In this document: positions 24,834 through 32,076 of the stretch, piece after piece
How the letters are laid out: every line of letters starts with the position of its first letter
Position numbering within the stretch: position 1 is the first letter of the stretch
Assembly: GCA_016201735.1 (NCBI GenBank)
Contig: JACQCH010000027.1
Location: 1-35,229 of the forward strand
Direction: 5' to 3'
DNA from: Candidatus Omnitrophota bacterium
GTDB taxonomy: Bacteria; Omnitrophota; Gorgyraeia; 1-14-0-20-64-10
Length of the DNA stretch: 35,229 nt
The notes under the pieces: generated by a model
Seen by the model: only the letters and a program-made list of their open reading frames with translations
Databases searched by the model: none
What the model was told of the DNA's origin: nothing
Made by a program: the position numbers and the translations under genes

Positions 24834-26168
24834 TCACAGTTCCGCTTCAAAGCCAAGAGCCCAAATTTGGTTAGTGTAGTCACTGGTTCTCGATCGGTTG
24901 AACTTATAGTCCAAAGTGACTTTCATCTGTTCCCGAACCTGCCACTCGATTCCGGCGGTGAGCCCGTACCGGCTGGCTTTAAGCTGGCTTCCGGATAACA
25001 CCTGGCCCCCTTTGGCTTGTTGGCGTTCGTAGTTGGCTCCCAGGTTTAGTTTGGTCCGGGGGCTCAGTTCATAGATCAGTTCGCCGGAAGGCCGGGTGCT
25101 GTGGAATTGGAGCCGGTCCGATGAGAAAGAGGGGACGTTTCCGTCGAAAAACCCCAGATTAAGGGTTGTCCGGGGACCCGGCTTGTATTTCCACTTTCCA
25201 TCGAAGGTGATGCTGGTGGGGGAAAACCCGTTTTTAAACTCCCGGCGTCCGAGCGTTAAAGTCGCCTCAAGCTCGGAAATCTCCGTCAGCGTATAGCGGG
25301 TCCCCAAACGCCCCCCCGATTCATGGGAATCCTTGGATCGGTTTTTTGGGATTGTCACGTCATTAAAGGAGAGTCCTGTGAAGACGAGCCAGCCGGGTCT
25401 CAAATCATGGTCCATATCCAAGGTCGCCAGCAGGTCTCTCCGATCGGTATCGGTGTCATTCGCGCTCCGATCATCGTAGATTTTGTATTGAATCGCCGGA
25501 ACGAGAGAGTTCGTGTTATTTAAGGCATAGGTGATTCGCCCGATCTCGATGTATTCCATCGAGGCCTGAACGCCCGCAGCGGCGCTTCGCCGCACGATGT
25601 CGACTCCTTCTTGGGATGCTCCAAAGACAAGACCGTGTGCCGTCCTCAAATGGGAATCGAGCCGGTAATGGAGACGAGTTTTTTGGTCCAGATCGGCGAA
25701 AACCCGGAGGTCGTGGTTGATCCAATTGACCCGAGTGTTGACGTAGTAGAAATCGTTTATCTCGTAGTCGATCCCGTACAAAAGAGCCCCTTTCGGATCG
25801 GCGAACAGGATCTCCGCTTCCGACTCACTAATCCAATCATCCTGCTTATTATTATCCTGGAGGAACAAGTTGTCGTTGTAAGTCTCCCGGTAGCCGATCC
25901 CCAACTGCGTCCGCTCCCGCAGGTAATCCAGCAACGTCCGGGACGCATCCGCCTCATGCGGGAGATCGTCGATCTCCACCGTCGGAATAGGAGACCGCTC
26001 CACTCCCCAGGCCTGCGAACTCCCCAAAAACAGGGAAATCAGACTTAAGGCAAGCGCGATAAGTTTTGCGGCATCGCCGTTCGTCCTGAGCTTGTCGAAG
26101 GACGAACGGCCGAGTCGTTCCCGTTCATGCTTCGACGGGCTCAGCATGAACGGCAGGCGCCGGGTCAC
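24834..26168 (-). CDS. Outer-membrane beta-barrel protein of an exopolysaccharide cluster
   Basis: A protein of up to 444 residues. After a hydrophobic signal core (KLIALALSLISLFLGSSQAWG) comes a mature part made of alternating polar/aromatic strands, many ending in turns with Asn, Asp or Gly (YRETYNDNLFLQ, GIDYEINDFYY, TRYTLTEISELEATLTLGRRE, KVTLDYKFNRS), and a C-terminal strand ending GFEAEL. This fits the putative beta-barrel porin family BBP2_2 found beside Wza-like genes. It would sit in the outer membrane and assist export or secretion of the polymer. A GTG at 26168 has a GGAGG six bases upstream and is the likely start, but it puts about 25 repeat-encoded residues before the signal core. 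Later in-frame ATG: 26147. Confidence 0.75.
   Translation of the reverse strand: MTRRLPFMLSPSKHERERLGRSSFDKLRTNGDAAKLIALALSLISLFLGSSQAWGVERSPIPTVEIDDLPHEADASRTLLDYLRERTQLGIGYRETYNDNLFLQDNNKQDDWISESEAEILFADPKGALLYGIDYEINDFYYVNTRVNWINHDLRVFADLDQKTRLHYRLDSHLRTAHGLVFGASQEGVDIVRRSAAAGVQASMEYIEIGRITYALNNTNSLVPAIQYKIYDDRSANDTDTDRRDLLATLDMDHDLRPGWLVFTGLSFNDVTIPKNRSKDSHESGGRLGTRYTLTEISELEATLTLGRREFKNGFSPTSITFDGKWKYKPGPRTTLNLGFFDGNVPSFSSDRLQFHSTRPSGELIYELSPRTKLNLGANYERQQAKGGQVLSGSQLKASRYGLTAGIEWQVREQMKVTLDYKFNRSRTSDYTNQIWALGFEAEL
26076..26154. repeat. Double-hairpin dispersed repeat inside the barrel gene 5' end, 79 bp
   Basis: Two perfect hairpins: arms 26076-26087/26099-26110 (12 bp) and 26121-26130/26144-26153 (10 bp), with loops of 11 and 13 bases. 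The sequence type, ending in GTTCGTCCTGAGC…, is a well-known repeat in many bacterial genomes; when translated it yields peptides with LSPSKHE or FDKLRTNG, both seen here. It is in frame with the beta-barrel gene. Confidence 0.75.
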
Positions 26169-26210
26169 CCCGCCCCTCCGAATTTACGAAGAGGCAGATA
26201 CTTCTTCGTC

Positions 26211-26232
26211 ATGCCGAGCCGTCGCTCGGCAT
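26211..26232. repeat. Perfect hairpin (9-bp arms) upstream of the barrel gene
   Basis: ATGCCGAGC (26211-26219), a four-base loop CGTC, then the exact reverse complement (26224-26232). A second small inverted repeat (CTGCGCC/GGCGCAG on the minus strand) lies about 40 bases to its right. Both are in the 133-base gap between the PilZ gene and the barrel gene, the largest break in the leftward series, so they could terminate or separate transcripts, or be part of another repeat. No T-tract follows, so a rho-independent terminator is not supported. Confidence 0.55.
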
Positions 26233-26301
26233 GAGCGTCGTCGAATCCCGACCCTTTTCCTCGCTGCGCCATTCGACGGCGCAGATTCGGCAGGGGCGGG
26301 G

Positions 26302-26715
26302 TCAATTGATTTGGCGCCAATAGATCCCCCGCTGACGGGTCCGTTCGCTCGGGCTGAAAAACTGCTCGATCACCCCCTCCAAATCTTCCCGATCCTGAGC
26401 AGAAATTTCTCGGAAGCGCAGGCCCACCTCGAATCCCTCTCGGGGTTTCGGCAGGCATCGGACCACCTCGGCGCCCGTCGAGATCGTCCGGTTCAAAGGG
26501 GGCACATGGATCTCCACCGCCAGCCGGCTGCCCGCCGGAATAGGATCTCGGACCAGCACCGCGGTTCCTCCAGCGCTGACATCTTCAGTCGAAAGAAGGA
26601 CCTCCGCCCCCGGCCGGGGTTCCACCACCCGGCATTTCATCGGCCAAGCCGCCGGCAACCGCGGGTACTGGCGGGTGTTCTCGCATTTAAATCCCTTCAA
26701 GCGAAAAGGGAACAT
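26302..26715 (-). CDS. PilZ domain protein
   Basis: A 137-residue protein made of a single PilZ domain, which binds cyclic di-GMP. The RxxxR motif is in NTRQYPRLPA, and the second motif is in TEDVSAGGTAV (D-x-S-x-x-G). The ATG at 26715 has AGGGAGG seven bases before it; a GTG two codons upstream is less well placed. It is separated from the FAD oxidoreductase by a few bases and lies just upstream of the export module in the direction of transcription, so c-di-GMP control of polysaccharide export is an attractive inference. Confidence 0.8.
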   Translation of the reverse strand: MFPFRLKGFKCENTRQYPRLPAAWPMKCRVVEPRPGAEVLLSTEDVSAGGTAVLVRDPIPAGSRLAVEIHVPPLNRTISTGAEVVRCLPKPREGFEVGLRFREISAQDREDLEGVIEQFFSPSERTRQRGIYWRQIN

Positions 26716-26727
26716 CGGCACCCCTCC

Positions 26728-27891
26728 CTACCAGAGCCCTGTCCGAGCTACTTCCTGCAGCGCGGGAAGTTTTAGACTGGTTTCGATCAGTTTTCGGTGC
26801 CAATCGAACTGCGCTAAGCGCTTCACCAGCCCTATGATATCATCACGGGTGCCCAGTTCCACCATCGCATCGATCTGAGCGTCGCTTAACCGGCCAAAGA
26901 GCTGTCTCAACTGCAGACCGGTTTTCAATTCCTGGCCGATCGCCTGCCGCCAGGCCCGCTCATATCGGCGCAGCATCCGGGCCCGGAAATCGTTCTTTCC
27001 CGCCGCTTCTTCAAGAGTTTGGGCGGCCATCGCCGCGCAGAGCATCCCGTAATAGATCCCTCCTTGAGTCGTGGTCTTGACCTGTCCGGCGGCCTCTCCG
27101 ACGACGAGGACCCGGTCGGTCACGCTGCGATGGATCGGTTCGATCGGGATCGGGCTGAGCAGCATCTTAGGTTGTTTCGTTTTGATCCGGTTCCGAAGAG
27201 AGGGGTGTTTCAGGAAATTTTGGAAATAGAGAGGAGCTTCCCTGGCCGCCGTCAGACCCACCCGGGCCCGACCCGGCTCGAGAGGCACGACCCAGGCAAA
27301 CGCTTCGGGAGCAATCTCCCGCCCCAGATAAATCTCCACTTCCTCGACCCCTTCCATCTCCAACTCGGCCTGGGCGCCGTAGACGGTTTTCTGAATTCCG
27401 GGAAGCCCGACCTGCGAGGCCAGGTTGGAACCGAACCCCGTGGCAATGACTGCCGCCTTGGCCCGGATCGGATGGGTATCTTCCTCCCGCTGCCGCAGCT
27501 CCACCGCATCCGAATCGACCCGGATCAGCCGGGCGTGATATCCGAACCGGCAGAAAGCTCCCTGGCCGTGAGCCAGATCTGCCAGGGCCTTATCGAACCG
27601 GTGGCGGCTCACCACGTGGGCCAGCGGTTCGCCGGGATTGTACCGGAAGCAGCGTCCTGACGGAGCGAAGAATCGGATCCGCTGGAGAGATCCCAAGATC
27701 GGCTCGGTGGGCAAATTTAATTTAGAGAACGCCTCAGCTCCGATGATCCCGGTGCAGTTGACGAAAAGGCCCGCCTCCTCATGTTCCTCGAGGAGAAGGG
27801 TGGAAAGTCCCGCCTTCGCGGTTAAGGTCGCGCAGACCGATCCGGCGGGACCGGCCCCAATCACCACCACATCGAATAGCCGTTGAGTCAT
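26728..27891 (-). CDS. FAD-dependent oxidoreductase, geranylgeranyl reductase family
   Basis: A 387-residue flavoprotein. The dinucleotide-binding motif VVVIGAGPAGSVCATLTAKAGL is at the N-terminus, LLLEEHEEAG follows the second strand, and a second FAD contact is VLVVGEAAGQVKTTTQGGIYYGM. These mark the geranylgeranyl reductase/halogenase-like branch, which reduces isoprenoid chains or related substrates. The ATG at 27891 overlaps the HIT gene stop as ATGA and is preferred to the ATG four codons earlier. Function in this bacterium is unknown; reduction of a polyprenyl or quinone-like lipid would be consistent with the envelope setting. Confidence 0.8.
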   Translation of the reverse strand: MTQRLFDVVVIGAGPAGSVCATLTAKAGLSTLLLEEHEEAGLFVNCTGIIGAEAFSKLNLPTEPILGSLQRIRFFAPSGRCFRYNPGEPLAHVVSRHRFDKALADLAHGQGAFCRFGYHARLIRVDSDAVELRQREEDTHPIRAKAAVIATGFGSNLASQVGLPGIQKTVYGAQAELEMEGVEEVEIYLGREIAPEAFAWVVPLEPGRARVGLTAAREAPLYFQNFLKHPSLRNRIKTKQPKMLLSPIPIEPIHRSVTDRVLVVGEAAGQVKTTTQGGIYYGMLCAAMAAQTLEEAAGKNDFRARMLRRYERAWRQAIGQELKTGLQLRQLFGRLSDAQIDAMVELGTRDDIIGLVKRLAQFDWHRKLIETSLKLPALQEVARTGLW

Positions 27892-28232
27892 CCCGGCGGC
27901 CATTTCATTGCTCGCCCGCCCAAAAGATGCAGGTGCAGGTGGTAGACCGACTGCCCGGCTCCGGGATTGCAGTTGATGACCAGCCGGTATCCCGGCTCAG
28001 CGATTCCCAACCGATCGGCGAGCCGGTTAGCCGCCAAGACGAGTTGACTGACGACCGGCGCCGTTTCCGGGGTCAGCTCCGAGACCCGGGCGATATGTTT
28101 CTTCGGGATGATTTGGATGTGGACCGGCGCCTGCGGGTTGATGTCGTGAAACGCGACGAGATCCTTGTCCTCATAGGCGATCTTCGCCGGGATCTGTTTT
28201 TCGGCGATCTTACAGAAGATGCAGTCAGGCAT
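27888..28232 (-). CDS. HIT family nucleotide-binding protein (HINT type)
   Basis: A 114-residue histidine-triad protein with the Zn-type N-terminus CIFCKI, AFHDINPQAPVHIQIIPKKHI in the middle and the catalytic triad at His98, His100 and His102 (VYHLHLHLLGG). HINT proteins hydrolyse nucleoside phosphoramidates and related adenylates. It is complete and standard in length. Its start overlaps the M48 gene stop by eight bases. Confidence 0.92.
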   Translation of the reverse strand: MPDCIFCKIAEKQIPAKIAYEDKDLVAFHDINPQAPVHIQIIPKKHIARVSELTPETAPVVSQLVLAANRLADRLGIAEPGYRLVINCNPGAGQSVYHLHLHLLGGRAMKWPPG

Positions 28233-29328
28233 CGGCTCCTTCCGCCATGGCGATCCGTTTGGCGATCGAGGGATGGTCGTAAAGGAGCCACTCGACCCAT
28301 TTGGGCGGCGAGGCCTCCGCCAGATTTCTCTCGGCCAGCCGGCGCATGGCGGTGGCGAAGGCCCGCGGGTTGCCGGTTTGATCCAGCGCGTACCGGTCCG
28401 CCTGGGCCTCCAAGATTCTGGACAGACCGTTGATGAACGGCATCCAGACCAAACTTAAGCCCGTGAACAAAAGGCCCAGCAGGGGAAGTGCCGCCAGATC
28501 GTCAAGCCCGGTCAAGGACAAAGGTCCCAGCAGAAATCGAATCCCTCGATCGGCGAGAAAACAGAGGGCGCCGGTGGCCAGCCCGCTTGCCCCGATCAGA
28601 ATCCCCATGTGATGAAGGTGGAGGTGTCCCACCTCATGCGCCAAGATCACCTCCACTTCCTCGGGGGGATGACCCTTAAGCAGGGTATCGCTGATTAAAA
28701 CCCGGCGGCTCTTCCCCAGCCCGCAGAGGCATGCGTTGGCCTTGCGGGTGGTCCGGCTTAAATTCACTTCAAAGATCCCCCGCACCCGGGTTTGGCAGCG
28801 ATTCAAAAGAGATTCCAGCCGTTGTTTGAGAGCGGCCTCTTTCAGAGGGGTCTGCCGGTAGAAAATAGGAATCAGCCACGTCGGGGCGACCCGGGTTAAA
28901 AGGATCGACCAGCCCAGCCAGAAAAAGGCGGCCCATCCCCACCAGTTTTCCGGAGCGAACCGGAGCAGGGCGGACAACCCTTCCACGACGGCCAAACCCA
29001 AGAGGCCGCCGAGGAGCCATTGTTTTGCCTGGTCCAGCATCCATCGGGGAAACGTGAGGGTGGACAGGCCGAATCGGTGCTCCAGCCAGAAATCCCGGAT
29101 CCAGTCCAGCGGAAACGCGACGAGGGACATCCCCGCGCCGAGAGATCCGATGTAAACTCCCACTTGAAGGGGCCAGCCATGAAGGTGAGAGACAACCCAA
29201 TCTCGATAGAAGACAGCGGCGCCGCTAAAGACCCAGAGCCCCAGCAGAAGAACGCCGAGCAGCAGATCGGCGAACCAGAGCCCTCTTCTTAAACGGGCGT
29301 ACCTCTTCGCGTCGGATTCCTTGCTCAT
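28225..29328 (-). CDS. M48 family membrane metallopeptidase (Ste24/HtpX type)
   Basis: A 367-residue integral membrane zinc peptidase with several N-terminal membrane helices, the FWLEHRFGLST segment typical of CAAX prenyl protease-like (Ste24) members, catalytic HEVGH at 231-235 and a downstream glutamate ligand in ILEAQADRYAL. All active-site residues are present. It would act in membrane protein quality control or processing. The ATG at 29328 directly follows the previous stop; an upstream ATG at 29352 lies within the previous gene and has no ribosome binding site. Confidence 0.85.
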   Translation of the reverse strand: MSKESDAKRYARLRRGLWFADLLLGVLLLGLWVFSGAAVFYRDWVVSHLHGWPLQVGVYIGSLGAGMSLVAFPLDWIRDFWLEHRFGLSTLTFPRWMLDQAKQWLLGGLLGLAVVEGLSALLRFAPENWWGWAAFFWLGWSILLTRVAPTWLIPIFYRQTPLKEAALKQRLESLLNRCQTRVRGIFEVNLSRTTRKANACLCGLGKSRRVLISDTLLKGHPPEEVEVILAHEVGHLHLHHMGILIGASGLATGALCFLADRGIRFLLGPLSLTGLDDLAALPLLGLLFTGLSLVWMPFINGLSRILEAQADRYALDQTGNPRAFATAMRRLAERNLAEASPPKWVEWLLYDHPSIAKRIAMAEGADA

Positions 29329-29329
29329 C

Positions 29330-29791
29330 CTATGGTTTGGTTCCAAGGGCATCGGCCAATTGTTTCTGGATCTTGGGATCGAGCCCCTGGAACTGAACCC
29401 CCACGGCGAAAAGCCGTTGTCGGGCGGAAGACAGTTCCTTGCTCCAGACCACTTGCCCCGTGACCGCGCATGGAATTGGCTGGTCCGGCAGCGTCAGATT
29501 CACCTGGATCAGGGTTCCCACCGCTAATTGTTCCGGAACAACCATTGAAACCCCCGTGGTGCTTAGGTCCCGGCTTTTGGCGTGGTTTGTTTCGGAAGAA
29601 GGGAGCCGTTGATACCGGATCGCCCAGTCCACACGAAAGCGGGGAGCGCGCCGCCGATCCTTCTTGAACCAGAGCCGCCGCAGGCGTCCCAACGGAATCT
29701 TTCCCTGACTCGCCAGCCGTTCTTCCCGCAGGATGACCGCCAGAACCAACCCCGCTACAAAAACAGCCCAGAGGGCCGCCAGCCGAAACAT
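29330..29791 (-). CDS. Membrane-anchored PilZ domain protein
   Basis: A 153-residue protein with one N-terminal membrane helix (about 4-22, ALWAVFVAGLVLAVIL), a basic linker and a C-terminal PilZ domain. The RRRAPRFR segment (RxxxR) and RDLSTTGVSM (D-x-S-x-x-G) are the c-di-GMP binding elements. It starts one base after the M48 lipoprotein stop. Together with the other PilZ gene it suggests that c-di-GMP acts on envelope functions encoded here. Confidence 0.82.
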   Translation of the reverse strand: MFRLAALWAVFVAGLVLAVILREERLASQGKIPLGRLRRLWFKKDRRRAPRFRVDWAIRYQRLPSSETNHAKSRDLSTTGVSMVVPEQLAVGTLIQVNLTLPDQPIPCAVTGQVVWSKELSSARQRLFAVGVQFQGLDPKIQKQLADALGTKP

Positions 29792-29792
29792 T

Positions 29793-30695
29793 TTATTTCC
29801 CTTTCTTTCTTAAAGGAGTGCCGTCCCGTTCACAAAATCGGGCCTTCGCCGGATATTCCTGCCCGCAGGTCGGGCAGAATTTCATTCCTTCCCAAAGATT
29901 TATTTCCTCCTTGGCCTTGGCGATCCGCTCGCTGGTCAATGGATGGGTGGACTTCCAGGCAAAAGCCTTTTCGGCGGCCCCTTCCGGATGTTCCGCCTCG
30001 ATCTTCTCGAAAAAAGAGATCATCCCGCGGGGATCGTAACCAGCCTTTCCCGCGTACCGGATCCCCAGCCGATCGGCCTGCAGCTCATCCTGCCGGCTGA
30101 ACCCGTTACTGAAGAGCCCATAAAGGGAGTTGGCGATCCGGGCCGATTCCGCACCCACACCGGCGGCGCCGGCCAACTGCAGGAGGACGGTGAACCCCAG
30201 ATCGGCTTGGAGATGTTTGGCAACGTGGCGGGCGGCGACGTGGCCGATCTCGTGCGCGATGACGCAGGCCAGCTCATCCTCCGTTGCTTTGTCCAGAATT
30301 CCGGTATGGACGTAGATGGTCCCGCCCGGGAGAGTGAAGGCGTTGAGCGACTTGTCCCGGATCACTCCGAACCGATACGGAACGTCCTGCCGGTCGCTGA
30401 CCCTGGCGATTCTCTGGCCGATCGTTTGAACCCTGGAGAACTGATCGGGGCTGACCCGCCCGACCTGCAGGGACCCCAGCCCCATCTGGGCCCGGGCCAG
30501 ATTTCCCAGGGCGATCTCGACGGAAGAGTCCAGCACCGTCTCCTGCCGCTCCGTGGCGGGGTTATAGATCGTCGCGCACCCGCTGAGTAACGATGCAACA
30601 TAGAGAGTGGCCACGGCTCGGGGGATGGGCTTCGAAGGCAATCGGAGGCCCGAGCGGGCCTGAGAAGCTCTCCCCCGAGCCGCTGGCCTAGGCAT
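29793..30695 (-). CDS. M48 family lipoprotein peptidase with C-terminal zinc ribbon
   Basis: A 300-residue peptidase related to the BepA/LoiP type. The lipobox is LLSGC (Cys40) after a long basic n-region; catalytic HEIGH is at 148-152, with the glutamate ligand in RQDELQADRLG. The catalytic domain is followed by a short helical part and a C-terminal zinc-ribbon-like module, CPTCG followed 9 residues later by another Cys (FCERDG). Such a Cys pair set is unusual for a periplasmic lipoprotein. It should act in outer-membrane protein assembly or turnover. The start overlaps the M23 gene by eight bases. Confidence 0.85.
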   Translation of the reverse strand: MPRPAARGRASQARSGLRLPSKPIPRAVATLYVASLLSGCATIYNPATERQETVLDSSVEIALGNLARAQMGLGSLQVGRVSPDQFSRVQTIGQRIARVSDRQDVPYRFGVIRDKSLNAFTLPGGTIYVHTGILDKATEDELACVIAHEIGHVAARHVAKHLQADLGFTVLLQLAGAAGVGAESARIANSLYGLFSNGFSRQDELQADRLGIRYAGKAGYDPRGMISFFEKIEAEHPEGAAEKAFAWKSTHPLTSERIAKAKEEINLWEGMKFCPTCGQEYPAKARFCERDGTPLRKKGK

Positions 30696-31212
30696 CAGTG
30701 TCGGCCGCCTCCATCATGCTCAGCGGATCGACGGGAGTGCCCCCTTCATTCCAGATTTCGAAATGCAGATGCGGCTGGATCAGCCGCCGCCGGGCGTTTC
30801 CGGTTTTGCCTACCGTCCCGAGAATTTCCCCGCGCCGGATCGGCTGGCCGTCCTGAATTCGGATTTCTTTCAGATGCGCGTAGAGGGTTGTCCAGCCGTC
30901 CGGGTGCCGGATCTCAACATAGCGGCCCATCCCGCTGTGCACTCGGCCGATCCATGCCTTTCCGGATTTCGCGGCCAACACATTCGTTCCGATGGGGGCC
31001 GTCAGATCCAGCCCTCGATGGCGTCTTCTTCCGGATCGATGGGCGCCGAACTCTCCGGAGCCGTAGGGGTCTTTCCGGATCTGGATCGGCCCGGAAATTT
31101 CCAGCGGGATCCGATACCAGGGCTCCCGCCATTGAAATAGCTTCAGGGAAATCGTCGGGTAGGCCGGGATCAACAGAAACAGGGGAAGGGACAGAGCCAG
31201 GAGCCGTTTCAC
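30688..31212 (-). CDS. M23 family metallopeptidase
   Basis: A 174-residue secreted peptidase with an N-terminal hydrophobic stretch (LLALSLPLFLLIPAY) and the LytM-type domain. Zinc and catalytic residues are all visible: His and Asp in HRGLDLTAP (65 and 69), His113 in LYAHL, and HLH at 148-150 in QPHLHFE. It is therefore probably an active peptidoglycan endopeptidase. The GTG at 31212 overlaps the hydrolase stop as GTGA and has GGAGGAG eight bases before it; an ATG at 31233 is less likely. Confidence 0.85.
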   Translation of the reverse strand: MKRLLALSLPLFLLIPAYPTISLKLFQWREPWYRIPLEISGPIQIRKDPYGSGEFGAHRSGRRRHRGLDLTAPIGTNVLAAKSGKAWIGRVHSGMGRYVEIRHPDGWTTLYAHLKEIRIQDGQPIRRGEILGTVGKTGNARRRLIQPHLHFEIWNEGGTPVDPLSMMEAADTDA

Positions 31213-32042
31213 CTTAAAATCTCCTCCATCCATCCGCAGAGGTCTTCGATCACCCGCCCCCGTTCCGGCTCATTGAAGATCTCATGGTAAAGCCCATCGT
31301 ACCGCCGCAGGGTCGCGGGTGTTGCCTGAATCGACGCGGCGAATTCCACGGCGGCCTGCGGATCGCAGATCCGGTCGTCGCCGGCCAGCAGGATCAGGAT
31401 CGGGATCCTCAACTGCGAAGCCAGCCGGGGAGATTCCGCCATCGCCTGCCGCAGGGCGATCGCGCCGCGGGCGCTGATGACCCGGTGGATGAGAGGGTCC
31501 CGCTTGTAATGGGCGACTACCTCGGGATCGCGCGATACAAAGTTGGGGTTGACCCCGTTGGGCAAAGGGGTTTTGGGGAGGATGCGGGCCAGGTTTTCCG
31601 CGAGGAGGCGCTTGATCGTTGGCGGTTCATGGGCGAGCCGTAAAGCGGGCGAGGAGACGGCTACTGCCCGGATCATTTGAGGGTATTGCGCGGCGTAGGT
31701 GAGGGCGATCAGGCCTCCTAGGCTGTGGCCGAGGAGCAGCCGCGGCGGGCCGGGAAGCTGCCGTTGGGCTTCTTGGACCAACAAGTGCAGATCCTCGACG
31801 AAGTCGTTGATCGAACGGCAGTCCCCCCGGAGGCCCTCGGAGCGGCCGTGGCCCCGGTTGTCCATCGACCAGACAGCGATCCCGCGCCGATTCAGCTCTT
31901 TTGCCAACGCCTCATACCGGCCGCTGTGTTCCCCCAAGCCGTGGACCAGGAGGCAGAAGGGCCGTGGATTGGAAACTTCCCATCTGCGGGTAAACAGCCG
32001 CAGGCCGTCCGCCGTTTTCAGGAAATTTTCCGCTGGGTTCAT
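31209..32042 (-). CDS. Alpha/beta hydrolase, lysophospholipase/monoacylglycerol lipase type
   Basis: A 277-residue serine hydrolase. The oxyanion strand is LLVHGLGEHSGRY, MDNRGHGRSEG is typical of monoacylglycerol lipase-like enzymes, the nucleophile is Ser107 in GHSLGG, the acid is probably Asp223 in LAGDDRICDP, and the base is His253 in YDGLYHEIFNE. It is intracellular (no signal) and complete. Substrate is likely a lysophospholipid or monoacylglycerol; exact specificity cannot be read. Confidence 0.85.
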   Translation of the reverse strand: MNPAENFLKTADGLRLFTRRWEVSNPRPFCLLVHGLGEHSGRYEALAKELNRRGIAVWSMDNRGHGRSEGLRGDCRSINDFVEDLHLLVQEAQRQLPGPPRLLLGHSLGGLIALTYAAQYPQMIRAVAVSSPALRLAHEPPTIKRLLAENLARILPKTPLPNGVNPNFVSRDPEVVAHYKRDPLIHRVISARGAIALRQAMAESPRLASQLRIPILILLAGDDRICDPQAAVEFAASIQATPATLRRYDGLYHEIFNEPERGRVIEDLCGWMEEILR

Positions 32043-32061
32043 TGGCGCAGCACAGCGTTAC

Positions 32062-32067
32062 ATTTTA
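32062..32067 (-). promoter_or_regulatory. Possible -10 box upstream of the hydrolase
   Basis: On the minus strand TAAAAT lies about 20 bases before the hydrolase ATG, in an AT-rich stretch. No good -35 sequence at normal spacing and no clear ribosome binding site are seen. It is the best promoter candidate for the whole leftward series, but weak. Confidence 0.3.
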
Positions 32068-32076
32068 TCATTAAAG

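Noticed and set aside
23494-26232. Possible CRISPR array in the repeat-rich stretch
   Set aside because: The repeats are of different sequence types, not evenly spaced, and no cas genes are present.
26092-26775. 227-residue reading on the plus strand over the PilZ gene
   Set aside because: Starts within a dispersed repeat and is antisense to PilZ and the oxidoreductase; repeat-derived peptides commonly produce such false genes.
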